A DNA stretch of 64,000 nt from Gymnorhina tibicen (taxonomy: Eukaryota > Chordata > Aves > Passeriformes > Artamidae): assembly GCA_013399875.1 (NCBI GenBank), contig VXAZ01009368.1:959086-1023085 (forward strand), read 5' to 3'. The notes beneath the pieces were generated by a model, which ran no database searches, was not told the origin of the DNA, and worked only from the letters and a program-made list of their open reading frames with translations. Position numbers and translations under genes: made by a program. Below are positions 36,772 through 48,859 of the stretch, in pieces (position 1 is the first letter of the stretch; every line of letters starts with the position of its first letter).

Positions 36772-37491
36772 AAATTGCACCAGGTTGCTTAATTAATCCG
36801 GATGCTTTGCTCATTATACCTTGAACTTCCTCAGAGGACAGGAACAAACTAGCTTGCTCAGAGTAAAATGAGTATAACATCAACAAAAAGCAAAAGGGGG
36901 GTGTGGGGTGGAATTATTTAGAGTGGTGAGCCTGTATCTGAACAAAAATGTAAGGCAGAATCTTCTTAAGCGTGTGTGAAATGTGAAAAGTAGACAACAA
37001 GGGTGTGCAAACATCTGCACACGTATCCGTGTAGTGATATACATTACAACCCTGCCTAAATGCGGTGAAGGATGAAGCAGAACCCTCTGTTGACACTTTT
37101 TGCCCTCAGAGTCAGTCAGAGGAAGTAGTGCTCAGACAATTCCAAAGGTACAGGCTCTGCACCTGCATCCCAAGTGGCTGTGCAAATTCTCCTACTACTA
37201 AAGAATGGGGGTGCTGGACAGCCAAATTTAACCTTCTTTCTACTTCCCTGAGAGGGTGAGTCTCCTGTGGGAAGCCTGCTTTGAACCAGCCAGAGATGTC
37301 ACAGAAGCTTGGAACTGGCTGACACAAAGTCTCCAAGGTCAGCAAAGATGTAGGTGATCCACTCTTCAGGGACAGAAGGTTTATTTAGGCATGGTGAGTG
37401 ATTTTGTCTTAAAAAAAACCCAAACTACGAGAGTGGATGGAGATGACAGCTACAAAAAGAAAATTAGTGGAATTTGCATGCATCTACAAGA

Positions 37492-37563
37492 GTATTCCTT
37501 GTATTCCTGTATTAAATTCCAATATTCCAATTCCTGTATTAAAGTAATTCCCTTGTATTAAAT
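37492..37563. repeat. Imperfect tandem repeat of a TTCCTGTATTAAA-like unit
   Basis: Variants of ATTCCTGTATTAAA recur about four times with insertions (near 37503, 37530 and 37546-37562). A degenerate local minisatellite. Confidence 0.7.
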
Positions 37564-38599
37564 CATTTGGCCGTCAACAAAAAAAGTCCAGAACTCTTTT
37601 CTCTGACTCACTGCGTTAGTGAAAGGACATTTCTGGACATCAGTCTAGCCAGAACTGCAACCTTCCAAGAATCTGATGTCAAATGTAGACAGATAATAGG
37701 GAATACCCATACCTGGACCAGCAAGTCCAGATTAGGTAAAGCAGATTATGAAGCACCATGCCTCTAGTGCTGCCTGGGTCTTCCCATCTATGTTTGTGCT
37801 AGACTGCCAGTGGCAAGAGATGGCAATCTAACATCAGAATGAGGGAAAGAAAGGAAGGTAACCCTCTAGAGTATATGTCTAACTTCAAAATAAATTTAAC
37901 AGAGGAATTTTCCTCAAATAAGGAGAAAAATTAGCCTGTCACCTCACCTTGCACTTTTACCTGGAAAATGCATACCTAGAGGACTATTCAAAACAACACA
38001 GCTTCAGACTACACTGTTTCCCTGATGGTGATTCACAACGGGAAGTTGTGGGTGACCCCTCAGAAGCTATAAAATGTGTCTTTAAGGTTCAAAAACATCA
38101 GTGGATTTAGGTGGATTTGAATTCTCTTAGTTCCTGTCATTCTTCACTGATGATTGTTGCCAAAGAACTAATGAATATGAGTGGAAAATACAGCACGGGG
38201 CACACAAAGATGGATCAAATACAACCTTTCCCATTGCAGCATTCTCTTCTGTGCAGCATGTCTTGCACTTACATGGAAGAATTAAAATAATTAGCTTAAT
38301 GAGAATTCTTGGCCAAGAAATGAGGACAACTAGAGGATTCTGTGTGTCTGAAGTCTTCCAGCCATTTTCTTCTCTGGGGGTGTGAGACAGGCAGATGTCA
38401 ACCACCAGCACATCACCAGAAAAGGGACAGTGTCCCTTTTACACAGACTGGATATTCACTGAAGGATCCTGTTTATTTACTGTACATCTGGTACTTTTCC
38501 CCTCTCAGTTCCTTTTTGCTAGCTTGTTTTTCATATTCCACTCTTCCTCAAGAGCACAGTACTAGCAATGAATTAGTATAATATATTAGTGTAATACAG

Positions 38600-38915
38600 C
38601 GGGTTTCATCACTGGGGCCAGATTCTGCCCATTTTGTCTGTGAATTTTCCCTCGAAGCCTTCACCAAAACCTTCTCACTGTTATCTTTTTGAACAACAAA
38701 GGCACTGAAAAACATCGCACCTGGAGCAGTAGGAAACTACCAAGTCATGAGCATTCCTCTTCAAGGCTGGCAATTAATGTCAGTCTCCCTAAAATTTGTG
38801 AATAAGGTTCTCTGAAAATATTTATGTAACTGTGACTTCAGTAGGATCAATTTTGATCATACACTGGTGTAAATCCATTGACTTGAGTGGAGTTGGTCCT
38901 GATTTACAATGAGGA
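38600..38915. repeat. Possible ancient amniote interspersed repeat words
   Basis: GGGGCCAGATTCTGCCC at the left (38616-38632), and on the right GACTTCAGTAGG, then ACACTGGTGTAAATCCATTG and GAGTTGGTCCTGATTTACAA, are typical words of an old repeat in reptile and bird DNA. A related pair sits at 9660-9720. The intervening 200 bp do not look repeat-derived, so two fragments are possible. Family not named. Confidence 0.3.
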
Positions 38916-40599
38916 GAGCCAAGACAAGCATACCTTTCTTTGTTTTATTTTGTTTCTTACCATTTTTCCCCCGCTGTAAACATTGATCTAACTGAGTGTG
39001 TGGAACCATGAATTTCCCTCTATCTGCTCCAGACTTAGATGATTTTACTATTTTCACAACAAAGTATATTTTAAAATTATGAATAATGTCTCTTCCTGCA
39101 GTAACCCACCTTTCCTTTTCACTATGAGTAGCAAATAATTTGATAGAAACCCACAAAGTGGGTTGGTAGTGAGGGACTCCATCCCCCTCTTCCCCAGCTG
39201 CAGACCCAACCCTGCACTCCAGGTACACTTGAAGTACCTCTTCATTAACAAAGGTCACACACAGATGGCTGCTGGGGGACACATCCTGCTCAGATGCCTA
39301 AGTGCAACAAATAAACACAGACAATTCTCTGTATTGTGGATCAGCCTTAGTACAGCTTATAGTACAGAACTTCCTGCCTAAAACTGTTTTGAGAAATCAC
39401 CCTGCATATGGAATCAGAGTTTTTTCATACATTTAGAAATGGAGAGAAGAAAGGTATGCTGTTGGGATCTATAAAACTTGCATATCAATATAGAATCTCC
39501 TTTTGCTGTCCTACAGTCTTCAACTTACAGCGCTGATTTTTTTTACACACATACTCAAACCTTTAGTCTGAAGTATTGTTTTTATATTTACATATTACTA
39601 TAGTGAATTTCATCATAGTATCTGATGTTGCTGAAGACAAATTTTCTTCTTCCCCAAAAGCCTGGGATATTTAATTTTCTCTAACCTTAATAAAAATAAA
39701 TATTTTTATACCCTTAGATTTTTTCATCTCTCCTTCATCCCTTGCTTCTTTTACCTGCACTATGAGAGTGCCATCAGTGTGGCCCTAACATGAGAGCTTG
39801 GTAGGAATTCTGAAACAGTTTTGAGATGAGTGAAAATGAATTTGTCCAGCCTCAGTTCCAGTGTTAATTAAAGGTATTAAATGAGCAGTGCCTTTTGCTG
39901 TTAGTAGATGAATGATCACCTTAGGAAACTCCTCTTTTATAAACAGAGAAGAACATGTTCCCTGAGGTTGCTTTGCCATTTTAAAAAAGTGATATTTAAC
40001 ATTGCTACAAGGAATTTGTTGTTTAAAAGAACTGATTAGCACAGTTGTTGTCCATCACAGTATGTTACGCTCCCAGTGTTAAAACATTAGCCAAGTGCTA
40101 TCCTATAACCATTAAACTACCTTCAGTTTCAATCAGTTTTCTAACACAGCCTGATTAAGAAAGTTCTGTTTACTCAAATGGGATAAGGTGACTGACCAGA
40201 TGTTCTGATTTTAAAAGATCTGTTGGTGTCCCAGTGATTTCCGCTGGGACATTGAATTGTCCCAGATTTTCCTGCTGAGAGCTTGAGCAGCACAAAAGTT
40301 GCTTGCAAGGTAAAGCCCCTTTAGCCACTAAGGAGTTTGGAAAGAAGGATTAAAGGAGGATCCCCCTCCGAGTGTTGAAGATTCATCCAATGTGGTTCAT
40401 ATTATACATGAGTTATTATAAATAAGTGTGATGGTGTCCTTTTTTTGGAGAAAAGCTACAGAAAAAAAAAAAAGCTGAAAACCCCCCTACTCTGCTGACT
40501 AGAGCAACTTAAGGAAAACAGGCTGCTTTTCCCTGATGTAGATCTATTGCCCACACTACATGCAGAATGCTGTGGAATTCCTAATATACTTTGCTTGGT

Positions 40600-40700
40600 G
40601 GTGGTTTCTGTGTCTGTGTGCGTGTATAAGGGGCAAGGGAGGAGGGCAAGGGGGAAGGAAAAAGAGAGAGAGGGAGAAAAAAGAAAGAGAGAGGAAATCC
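40600..40700 (+). repeat. TG-rich run, G-quadruplex motif and 50-bp purine tract
   Basis: A TGTGTCTGTGTGCGTGTAT run is followed by a canonical quadruplex pattern (40630-40654): GGGG-CAA-GGG-AGGA-GGG-CAA-GGGGG. This merges into an uninterrupted purine tract (40648-40697) of GGAA and GAGA runs. Such tracts can form quadruplex or triplex DNA. It lies immediately upstream of a candidate regulatory block. Confidence 0.8.
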
Positions 40701-40789
40701 TCTTTGTCCTGTGAAGTGCATCACACAGACCTCCTGTGTTGTAATGTAAAACCGCCGGGGTGGCTAGAATGACCATATGCTGTGAATGT

Positions 40790-41400
40790 GAGTGCTGTGC
40801 CTGTTTAAATGTAAATTCAGTCTGTATCAGAATAAAAGAATATCTGTTTAATATGGAATGAAGGCAGTTTGGCAGGATATGCACTACTTCAGGTAAGCCA
40901 GAATAAACAGTAGCATTGATTAAAAGGAGCCCCCTATTCTGCACCTGTCATGTTCACCTCCTTTGCCACAAAGGCCTCGCTGGTTTATTTACCTGTAGAG
41001 CTGTTATAATATTTTGCTTTCTAAAGAGATTTGGAAGCCACCTGCCGTACCTTTGGCATTTCTTTAACAACAAAGCACTTCAGGCTCAAGTGCAAGGGGC
41101 CATTGTTCTGCTCCACAACATGGAAAAGAAGATGAATCCAGAAGCACAGGATCCAAACAGAAATTATTATTGATTTAATCACATAATCAGCAGCAAACAC
41201 TTCAGGCTAAGATAGCAAATCCATAACAGCCTGCCCACATAACCACCCTTACAAATTTACCAGCAAACCACTGCGCACACTTAGCAAACAAGAAGAGCAA
41301 GGGTCACCTTCACTTGGCGGCAAAATATTGACATTCCTAAAGCTTAAATATGTTTTGAGTTAAGTGTTATCAATCAGTGATAAGAGTTGAATGTCTGTTA
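40790..41400. promoter_or_regulatory. Candidate conserved non-coding element
   Basis: Repeat-free block with dense factor-like words. Examples are an E-box CACCTG (40942-40947), a perfect inverted CCTTTG-CCA-CAAAGG (40960-40974, TCF/SOX-like cores), and TTGATTTAATCACATAATC near 41170. A further inverted GATA pair, TTATCA-ATCAG-TGATAA (41367-41383), overlaps an ATCAATCA PBX/HOX-type word (41369-41376). No coding signal. Whether the block is conserved is unknown from this window alone. Confidence 0.35.
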
Positions 41401-41559
41401 AACATAACTACATTGGCAGAAGGATTATAGAATGCTTTCTTGCCATAATCTAGAAGCATCTTTCAGACAAAACTCTGCTTGAAATCAATTGTGCACAAGG
41501 AGCTGCCTGCTGAGACCCATTCAGTGACATACAAAGGAAGAGAGAGTCTCCCTGTGATC

Positions 41560-42260
41560 TTTAACCATAACCGGTTATCTAATGAGACCAGGGCTTTAAT
41601 TTCTTTTCACATCAAACATAGAATCAATGCTCTGGATTCAACAATGTGTGTAAACAGGCCGTGAAGCCATCTCTTCAGATGGCAGCCAATTCAGCCTTCC
41701 AAGCCCCCTGGCATATTTATTTCAGTGAATCCCCCTTTAGTTCCAGGTAACTGCTTCTATCGTGTTGCTGCTGGCTCCCTCTGCACGGATGGCAAGGCGA
41801 GCTCCCTCCTGTCAGACACCTTCTAGTGTAAAACCTGGGCAGCTGACTCTTGTAGAAACACTGCAAAAAGTCTTTTCAGGCTTCTTCTCTAATCAGTTTA
41901 GCTAACTTGTCTCGATTTTAACAATTACTACAGGCAAAGGGTGTTACAGTTCGTGTCCCCTTCATATCTTGCCATCAAATGGCAGGATGCTGCTTTCACA
42001 CAGACAAATACGAAACTGTAGTAACATCACTGCAGTTTACTTTAGAATTACACTGGCATAACAGGTGACAACCTGGTGCAAATGTTTAGAGCAAATATCG
42101 GCTGGGAAAGCCTTGTGACATTCCAGAGAGGATTAAAATGTGGTTCAGCAAACTGATTCATTCAGCCCTTGTCCCTCTCTGGGATATTTACAAAGTAGGC
42201 TTTTTGTTTGAAAAGAGGGCATTTTAAAGCATCAGTGCTTATTCTTAAAGATTTTGAAAT
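41560..42260. promoter_or_regulatory. Candidate conserved non-coding element with a Grainyhead-type site
   Basis: This block contains the perfect 12-base palindrome ATAACCGGTTAT (41567-41578), whose core AACCGGTT is the Grainyhead/GRHL consensus. It also has an inverted TGCCAT-CAA-ATGGCA (41970-41984) and an E-box CAGGTG (42062-42067). It is repeat-free and of balanced composition with several CpGs (41770-41800), which is unusual here. Looks like an enhancer; inferred from texture only. Confidence 0.35.
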
Positions 42261-43759
42261 TTTATTGTGCACATAGCAGGACATGTAGTATGAAGACAAC
42301 ATCTCTGGCAGCCTGACCTAAACACAGAAAAGGATTTTCCTAAATTTTATGCTGCTGCTAGTCTTTGTCTTTACTGAGAAAAGTGGATGGCCCTGTTGTG
42401 TGGCTCTGGTGTGCAGAGCTCCACTACACCATCCCCTCTACTGTATTAGGCTGTGCCATCTTGCTGCCCGTAGGCTGTGCCTGCCCTCTTACCCAGGCCT
42501 GCTGCTGCACACGGTGTTGACATCTCTGTGCTTTATTGTTGCTGGCTTAAAGCACTCCCACCATAGAAGAGAGCATGAGCTTCAGCCATCAGTGATCCAC
42601 TTGGATTCAAACTGGTTCATCTATTACTCAGGGAGCTGCAGTCACCATTTAGGACCACATAAAAGCTTACCTGCCTTTGCATTTTCATGTAATAAAGTCC
42701 CAGTAACACATGATAATCACGCCTAAAAAAAATATACAGTAGCAAAACATTTGATTGAATACCTCTGAGTGTGCCTGGGAAGGCGGAAACTGGAAGTATC
42801 TATACATAACAAAAGTATATTGGAAATGAATCATGCTTTCCAGACAGACTGCTGATATATCAAGCCACTTTGAACCTCTCTGGGCTTTGGTTGCTGAAAC
42901 AGATTTGAGAGTTCAGATTTTTTTAGCTGGAAAGCACCAGTCAGTGGGTAGACATTAAAGGAGGGGTAAAATCAGTATTTCTTCTCTCTTCACTTTCCCT
43001 CAAGACCCATGGCTTTGCTCCCCAGTCAAAGCTGCTTTGATAAGATGAATGTTCCAGAACAAGGTATGGGAGGGAGCACAGCTGTTTTAACTGAACTGTT
43101 AACCAAAGAGGAGTTGAGAAGCTGCAAAAACAGTATTGTCCACCTTTGTTGTGAATGTTGGCATGGACGGAGAGGTTGATGCTGCTAGACCTGGATCCCA
43201 GTGGGGAGCCACCTCAGAGGCAGTGAGGTAAAGGAGAGAGTCAAGTGGGGGATTTATGAGACTGGGAGAAGGAGTCTGTGTGATTGAAAGTGGTCCGAAA
43301 GACTAAGCTCAGAGGCAATTCAGATCCTTGCCCCTTTTGTTAGTGTAGCTCCTGCCACCATGGTGGTGAGCAGCCTCTTTCACAGTATGATTGTATAAAT
43401 AGATCAACACCAGTTTAAACAATGTGGTGGAGAAATCTGAACAGACCACTAAAAAAGACACAAAAGACAAAAAAAATCCAGACCTCTCTGCATTTAGCAA
43501 ATGTCTGAGAATGGCTGTGGTGACACACCTAGTAAAAAGCAGGAGTAATTTTAGATGGCTTATAACAAAAACCCAACACATACCAAACAACCCCACCCCC
43601 CAAAAAAACCCCACAGTAAAACCAAGAACATCTGAAAACAAATTGTTTTTATCTTAAATTCTCTTACTGGGGGGATGTGGGCCTGGGAGGGGAAGGAAAG
43701 ACAGATTTCTAATATGCTGCTCTGCTATATTTTTATCAAGCTAGTCACAAATACATTTC
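42261..43759. other. Unique non-coding DNA
   Basis: No gene recognised. A 125-codon plus-strand frame (42349-42726) runs through a slightly GC-rich patch but has no family resemblance. A C-rich tract (CCCCACCCCCC with a following CCCC, 43591-43612) and a quadruplex motif (43669-43692) lie near the right end. Confidence 0.5.
43669..43692 (+). repeat. Canonical G-quadruplex motif
   Basis: GGGGGG-ATGT-GGG-CCT-GGG-A-GGGG satisfies the standard four-run, short-loop pattern. A C-rich tract 57 bases upstream (43591-43612) puts G-runs on the opposite strand, so both strands have G-rich segments here. Confidence 0.75.
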
Positions 43760-43916
43760 AGATTCCTCCCTTCACTGACTTTTTTAAAAATTTAACTGGA
43801 CAAGGCTCTAAGCAACGTAATCTTACTTTGCATTTACATCTGTTTTGGGCAGGAGATTGGACTAGAGATATTCTAGAGTTCCCTCTTAATTCCAATTGTT
43901 TTATGATTCTATGATG
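43760..43916 (+). mobile_element. CR1 LINE 3' end, short and eroded
   Basis: The segment shows AACTGGACAAGGCTCTAAGC, AACGTAATCT, TTTTGGGCAGGAGATTGGAC, TAGAGATATTCTAGAG and the tail TTTTATGATTCTATGATG. It matches the final ~150 bp of a CR1 of the same general type as 12693 (the consensus '...ctggacaaggccctgagcaacct...' end). The two tail 8-mers ATGATTCT/ATGATG are still visible. Plus orientation, ORF2 end degraded. Confidence 0.88.
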
Positions 43917-46900
43917 TTTCCCCAGAAAATGTTGACTCAAAAAGGACAGCTCTGCCTTCTGGAGGGATGATGCAGTGTCAGATACAGGGAAACAGAGATG
44001 CATTTTGTTGCAGCGCTTTAAGGACGCCATGCAGAAAAATGTTTACTAATGTGCTGAGCTCTCAGTGCATCAATGAAAGAACAGCATTAACCATGTAGCT
44101 CAGAAGGTCTCACTGCATTTTGGTGAATTTATGCCCAAATGCATACATATTAGGGAGATGCGGAATGGGGGCATTGCTATTATCATGTGACCTTAGGAGA
44201 AGCTTCATGGTGCCAGAAAAATGGAAGAAGAAATGAGTAAGAGAGGGAAAAAAAAGAAGAATCAAGATCTAGAAAAAACGTTAAGAGTAGAACAGCAGGT
44301 TCTTTTCTCTGGACTTAGAGTTCCAGAACAAACACAAATTATGTTGGAAAACCTAAGGATGTCCAGGTGAACATCTTCAGGGCACACTTTAGCAAAGAAG
44401 CAAAATGTTCCAGTAGATGTTTGCAGTTAAGACTGTGGGAAGGAAGCAATACAAGATATTGATACCAGGTTATAGAAATAACACTGTATATTATAACAGA
44501 GTGTTTTTCTATATATTCATTTCATTAAAAAAATCTTTCTATTGATTCTCTAATTAACACTAACAACCATAAAGACAATTACAAACAAATATAGACATAA
44601 ATCAAATAGATACTGTATAAACAACTGAACTTAATTTAGCTGGCCCATAGAAATCATTATGCAAGAATACCTGACATGGCACATACCCAAATAATGGAGA
44701 ATCTGGAAGATAACTATTGGAAGAGAATAATGAATCTAAAAAAGAAATTTTAATCCAAACACAAATATGTAAAATACCTGTAAACTGACATAATATGATG
44801 AAGGCCAAGCTTGATTATGTAATATAGAGCTCTAAACCCATACTTAGACATATTAATAAGAGTTTTATTTTACAGATGTGTTAATCATTTATAACCCCCT
44901 TGATAAGGGAGGATCAAGCCTTAACTACACAAATACAGCACTAAAAATAACACTACATACTCAAATAAATCTGTTCATGGGATAAATTAACATATTTATT
45001 GAAAAGTGTACATAGAATGATATCAGCTATTTGTCTTCCACTGGTGATTATTTCTATGGTTTAAAAAAAAGTGCTGTATCTGATTTCCAGTGTTTAGTCA
45101 TATTATGTGAGAAATGCCTCTGAAGAAATCAATATTAGGATTTCCTCTCAGAGTGAGGAGATATAGGCTCCGTTTTCCCTCAGCTGTAGCAGATGAATGA
45201 AAATAGTCATAAATAGAATAATAATTTGAATTCAGTATTTTGAAGAGATTTGCTCCTACATTGCTGGTAAAAATCAGTGTTCATTTATTCATGGAATAAT
45301 TTGGCAGTGCATTTGGGCCTCTTACCATTAAGACTATATTCATATAATATATTATTAAATTGCATGTTTTATTTTTACTTAATATCTTTTTTTTTGCCAT
45401 TATTCTAGCTTTCTTAAGCATTGTATTATTTATGCAGAGAGAACACACATTGGTAAAAACGGAAGAACACCAAATGGCAAGTCAGTTGTAAGGGTAAAGC
45501 TTATAAGACATCAGGAAAAATTGTCATTCTTTTTGAGATCAGTTCAGTTTTAGATGGTCCAGATTTTGCACATCTGAGAGCATATTCATGGTGTTGGCCT
45601 AATTATCTGATTTTCTCCAGCTTTACCATTTTCTACTAAAAAAGTGGCAGTCTGGACTGAGCCTGTTCAGGGAGTCTTTTTTTACAGTTTGCCTGATTTC
45701 TTTCTGAAAATGGCTTTTAATACCCATTTCAGTTTTCACTGCTGTAAATTGAGGGATTCATAATACTTACTTTTTTTCAAGGGATAGTGGAAGAACTTGA
45801 AATAAAAAAAAACATACACGTGAACTGTACTGCAAACTAATGAACTCTGAATTGGGTGATTTGCTAAAATGTATAGAGTTTTGAAATGGACATCAGGAGT
45901 AGTGAACTGTGGCTCTAGTGGGCATTATGAGAATACAATACAAAATAAATATTAGAAATTCCTTCATCGTGGTCAGCAGCCCAAGGTGTTTTGGGAGAAT
46001 GGAAGTTTCCTAGGCTCTGCCTATCAAGCAGCATAACAGCAAGCAGAAAAGCTGGTAAAACGTGTGAGCAGCTACATTAATGTTGTCTCTATAAATGTGC
46101 CAGCACATAACTACAGGTTTATTGCCTGTCATGCACATACTATTTTAATGCAAAATATGCCAGCAAAATACATGCAAAAAAAAGTATGAAATAAAAGCCA
46201 TTATGTTAGCAAATACTTATATACTAGCCCGTAAATAAAAATTTACAAGAAAAAGGAAAACAAAGAACCAAAGGTTTTTCTAAGTATCTTAAAAGTACTA
46301 GAAGAGCCATATGTATCTCTTATCTACCTGACTCAATTGTTTGCATCTCCACAGGCCCCCCCGTGATTAAGCAACATAAAACCATTGTACAAATATGTAT
46401 GTTTTGTTCCCTAATGCATATAGCAAATGGTTGAGCTTTTCATTTAAATAGATTTGTCTACAAATCAATCCATGCTTAGGAATGGGTTAGAGAAGGACTT
46501 TTTCTGTCTTACACTTTGCAAAATTTTTCGAAAAGGGTCTCCAAAAATTTTCAGACTTGGTCATTTTCTGACTCAAGGTCTGATATCTTTGGAGAATGTA
46601 GAAAGATGTAAAGAAGTTGATCCCACAGTACTGAAAGAGGCTGTGACACCATCACCAGGACATTTGAAGTTTCCTGTCTGTGATAAACTGGGACAAGCCG
46701 GAATTTTTCTCAACTTCAAAGTTAATAGCCTTTTTCTACCTCCCGTGGTGCATGCTTAGTTCTCTGTAGATTCTTAGAATTTCTGATTTTGATCCAACCT
46801 TCCCTAGAAATATATTAAAATTAATCAAATTGCATGAAACATTACAAAGGTCACATAAAACTATCACAAGAAATATCATTTGCTGTTAACTATTCAAGCT

Positions 46901-48859
46901 ACTTTTAAGTGATAATTCAGAGAATATCGCAACAACTTTTTTCAAAACAATCAGGAAATATTGGAGCACTTCTGGTAACAGTATGGTTCTATTTGAATAC
47001 GCCAGCAAATATCCCACTTAGTGTTTTCCCCAATCCTCTTAAAACTCCAAACTTTTCAAACTTCTTAGGGAAAGGAAAAAAGAATCATAAACAAAACCCT
47101 AAACCTAGTATTTGTCATTTCGTAATGGCTAGGGGTTTTTATTTTAAATTTTATTTGCATGCTTAAAGTAGAAAAAGTAGGCTAAAAAGTGTTTCCCTGA
47201 CATTCTGCTGCTGTGTAATAGGCCTTGGTTAAGTTACACTACTATTTACAAAAACATAAGCATCGAGAAAACTGCAAATCAACAGTCAAAATGTTAGTAA
47301 GAGAGGATCAAAAAAATCAATTTACAATATAAAGGTTCAGTACGTACTATAACTCCTTAAAATGTAAAATAGGACTAGGGAAATGAAAAACTATTGCAGG
47401 TTAGCATGGAAGGGTCAGAATTTGATTTTTGATCTGTATTATGTCTGTGGATTTTAGTAAGGTCCATTAAAATTTATTAAAAGTGACCTGTAGCATTTTC
47501 TTTTAAAAGGCTGATGAGACCTCTGGGACTCAAAAATACTATCATTATCAATGGTCCAACTGACTTTTTACAACAACCTTTGACAGTACATAAATAAAGA
47601 GAAATGAATACAATTATCTCTGCTTCAGATTTGCAAAGCAAGTACAAGTAGTTAGTGCTGGTGAATTTATTTATAGCAAGTAGTTTGATTAATTTAGCTT
47701 TCCAACTTGCTGATAGATTGCTCTCAGATGGGCATATATATCTTTAAAATTATTTCTTCTTCAAAATTCTTTAACAAAAAATGTTAACTGATGGTCCCAC
47801 CTATGGCTTGTTTGTGAGCCATATGTATCAGGTCTGTCTTGGATACTGCTTGCCACTGGCTACTTTTGGATGTAATATGGGATTAGTCACATGGATTTCC
47901 TCCCAAGTTTACAGTCTTTACTCACGTTCTCCTCAGATTTTTCACGCTCAGGAGAAATTCTTTGAATAAATAATTGTTTGTACAAGTGTTCATGCAGAAC
48001 AAAATTAAAGAGATCATGAATATTGATAGCAACAAATCTGTTTATTTTATTCCAACAATTGCCTGCAATTTTTGTTTTGCTTCACAATATTCATTCAGCT
48101 GCAGTAGACAGGAATATGGCACATTCCTTTTGTTGGCAAGACTGCGAGAATTGAGGGAAAGAAGCTTATCTGTCTCTAAAACATTTTAGGACCTTCAGCT
48201 AGTTTAAAGCTCAGTCCAGGAGGTACAGAATTCTTCCTGTGGAATGCTGAGCACAACACTGTCACTGGTTTTTATTTGAGTCTATGGGTAGTCGGTACCT
48301 TCCAGGAGATGCTTCATGGCAATTTGTTTTCTATTAACATTTACAAACAATCCGAGATTGCAATGTTGTCAGAATATGAATGGCTTGTAAGTACTTGTTG
48401 AAAGATGCATTCTAACATGGAGGTTTCCAGGCCCATGGAAATAATGGGTTCTTAGCAAAATTCAGGATTAGACCATGGCACCACTCATTTTCAGCTAAGG
48501 TTTACAAACATGGATACAGAGAATACATCCTTCACAAAGTGGATGAGAAAATCCTTTCAAACTTTATTACACAAACAATACTTTTGGACCTGGGAGGCAA
48601 AGATTTGCATAAGAACTCCTCCCAAATTTAAAGGGATTTGATTTTGAGGTGGGAAGTTGTTCTCCAGTCTTGATTTCCTTAATATCAGTGTTTCTTATGA
48701 TGGCTTAATATATTTGAGACAAGCCTATCACAGCTCTGTTTAAGATAAGGAAAGAAAAAAGTGATCTATGCACATGAGACATCTCATTGCTGAGAGACAT
48801 AGATGGAAACAAAATATTACTATGGAAACTGCTAGATGGTGTATATAAAGGTAAGTCTG
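43917..48859. other. Unique AT-rich non-coding DNA
   Basis: No gene or transposon recognised. 46080-46260 and 47600-47760 have TTTAATGC-, TTTATTTATAG- and TTTGATTAATTTAGC-type words and could be regulatory. Open frames do not exceed about 101 codons. A 9-T run (45388-45396) is the only low-complexity sequence of note. Confidence 0.5.
47600..47760. promoter_or_regulatory. Weak candidate regulatory block
   Basis: A repeat-free stretch with AATTTATTTATAGC, TTTGATTAATTTAGC and GATAGATTGCTCTCAG words, similar in texture to the stronger block at 48860-49480. Weak evidence on its own. Confidence 0.2.

Larger units (their letters stand above)
33311..40599. other. Unique non-coding DNA
   Basis: No gene is recognised over 7.3 kb. 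Holds a G-rich tract (36744-36771), a quasi-tandem repeat (37492-37563), and possible ancient-repeat words (38600-38915). The longest open frame is 141 codons (38857-39282, minus). It has no recognisable domain and crosses the putative ancient repeat, so it is not called. Around 36690-36860 a GCTTAATTAATCCGGATGC stretch next to the G-rich tract may be regulatory. Confidence 0.5.

Noticed and set aside
40456..40944. 162-codon minus-strand frame
   Set aside because: Its middle translates the purine tract and flanking simple sequence, giving low-complexity S/L/F-rich residues, so it is not a gene.
42349..42726. 125-codon plus-strand frame with a hydrophobic start
   Set aside because: The hydrophobic start could pass for a signal peptide, but Cys/His-rich chance composition and lack of any homologue or splice sites argue against it.
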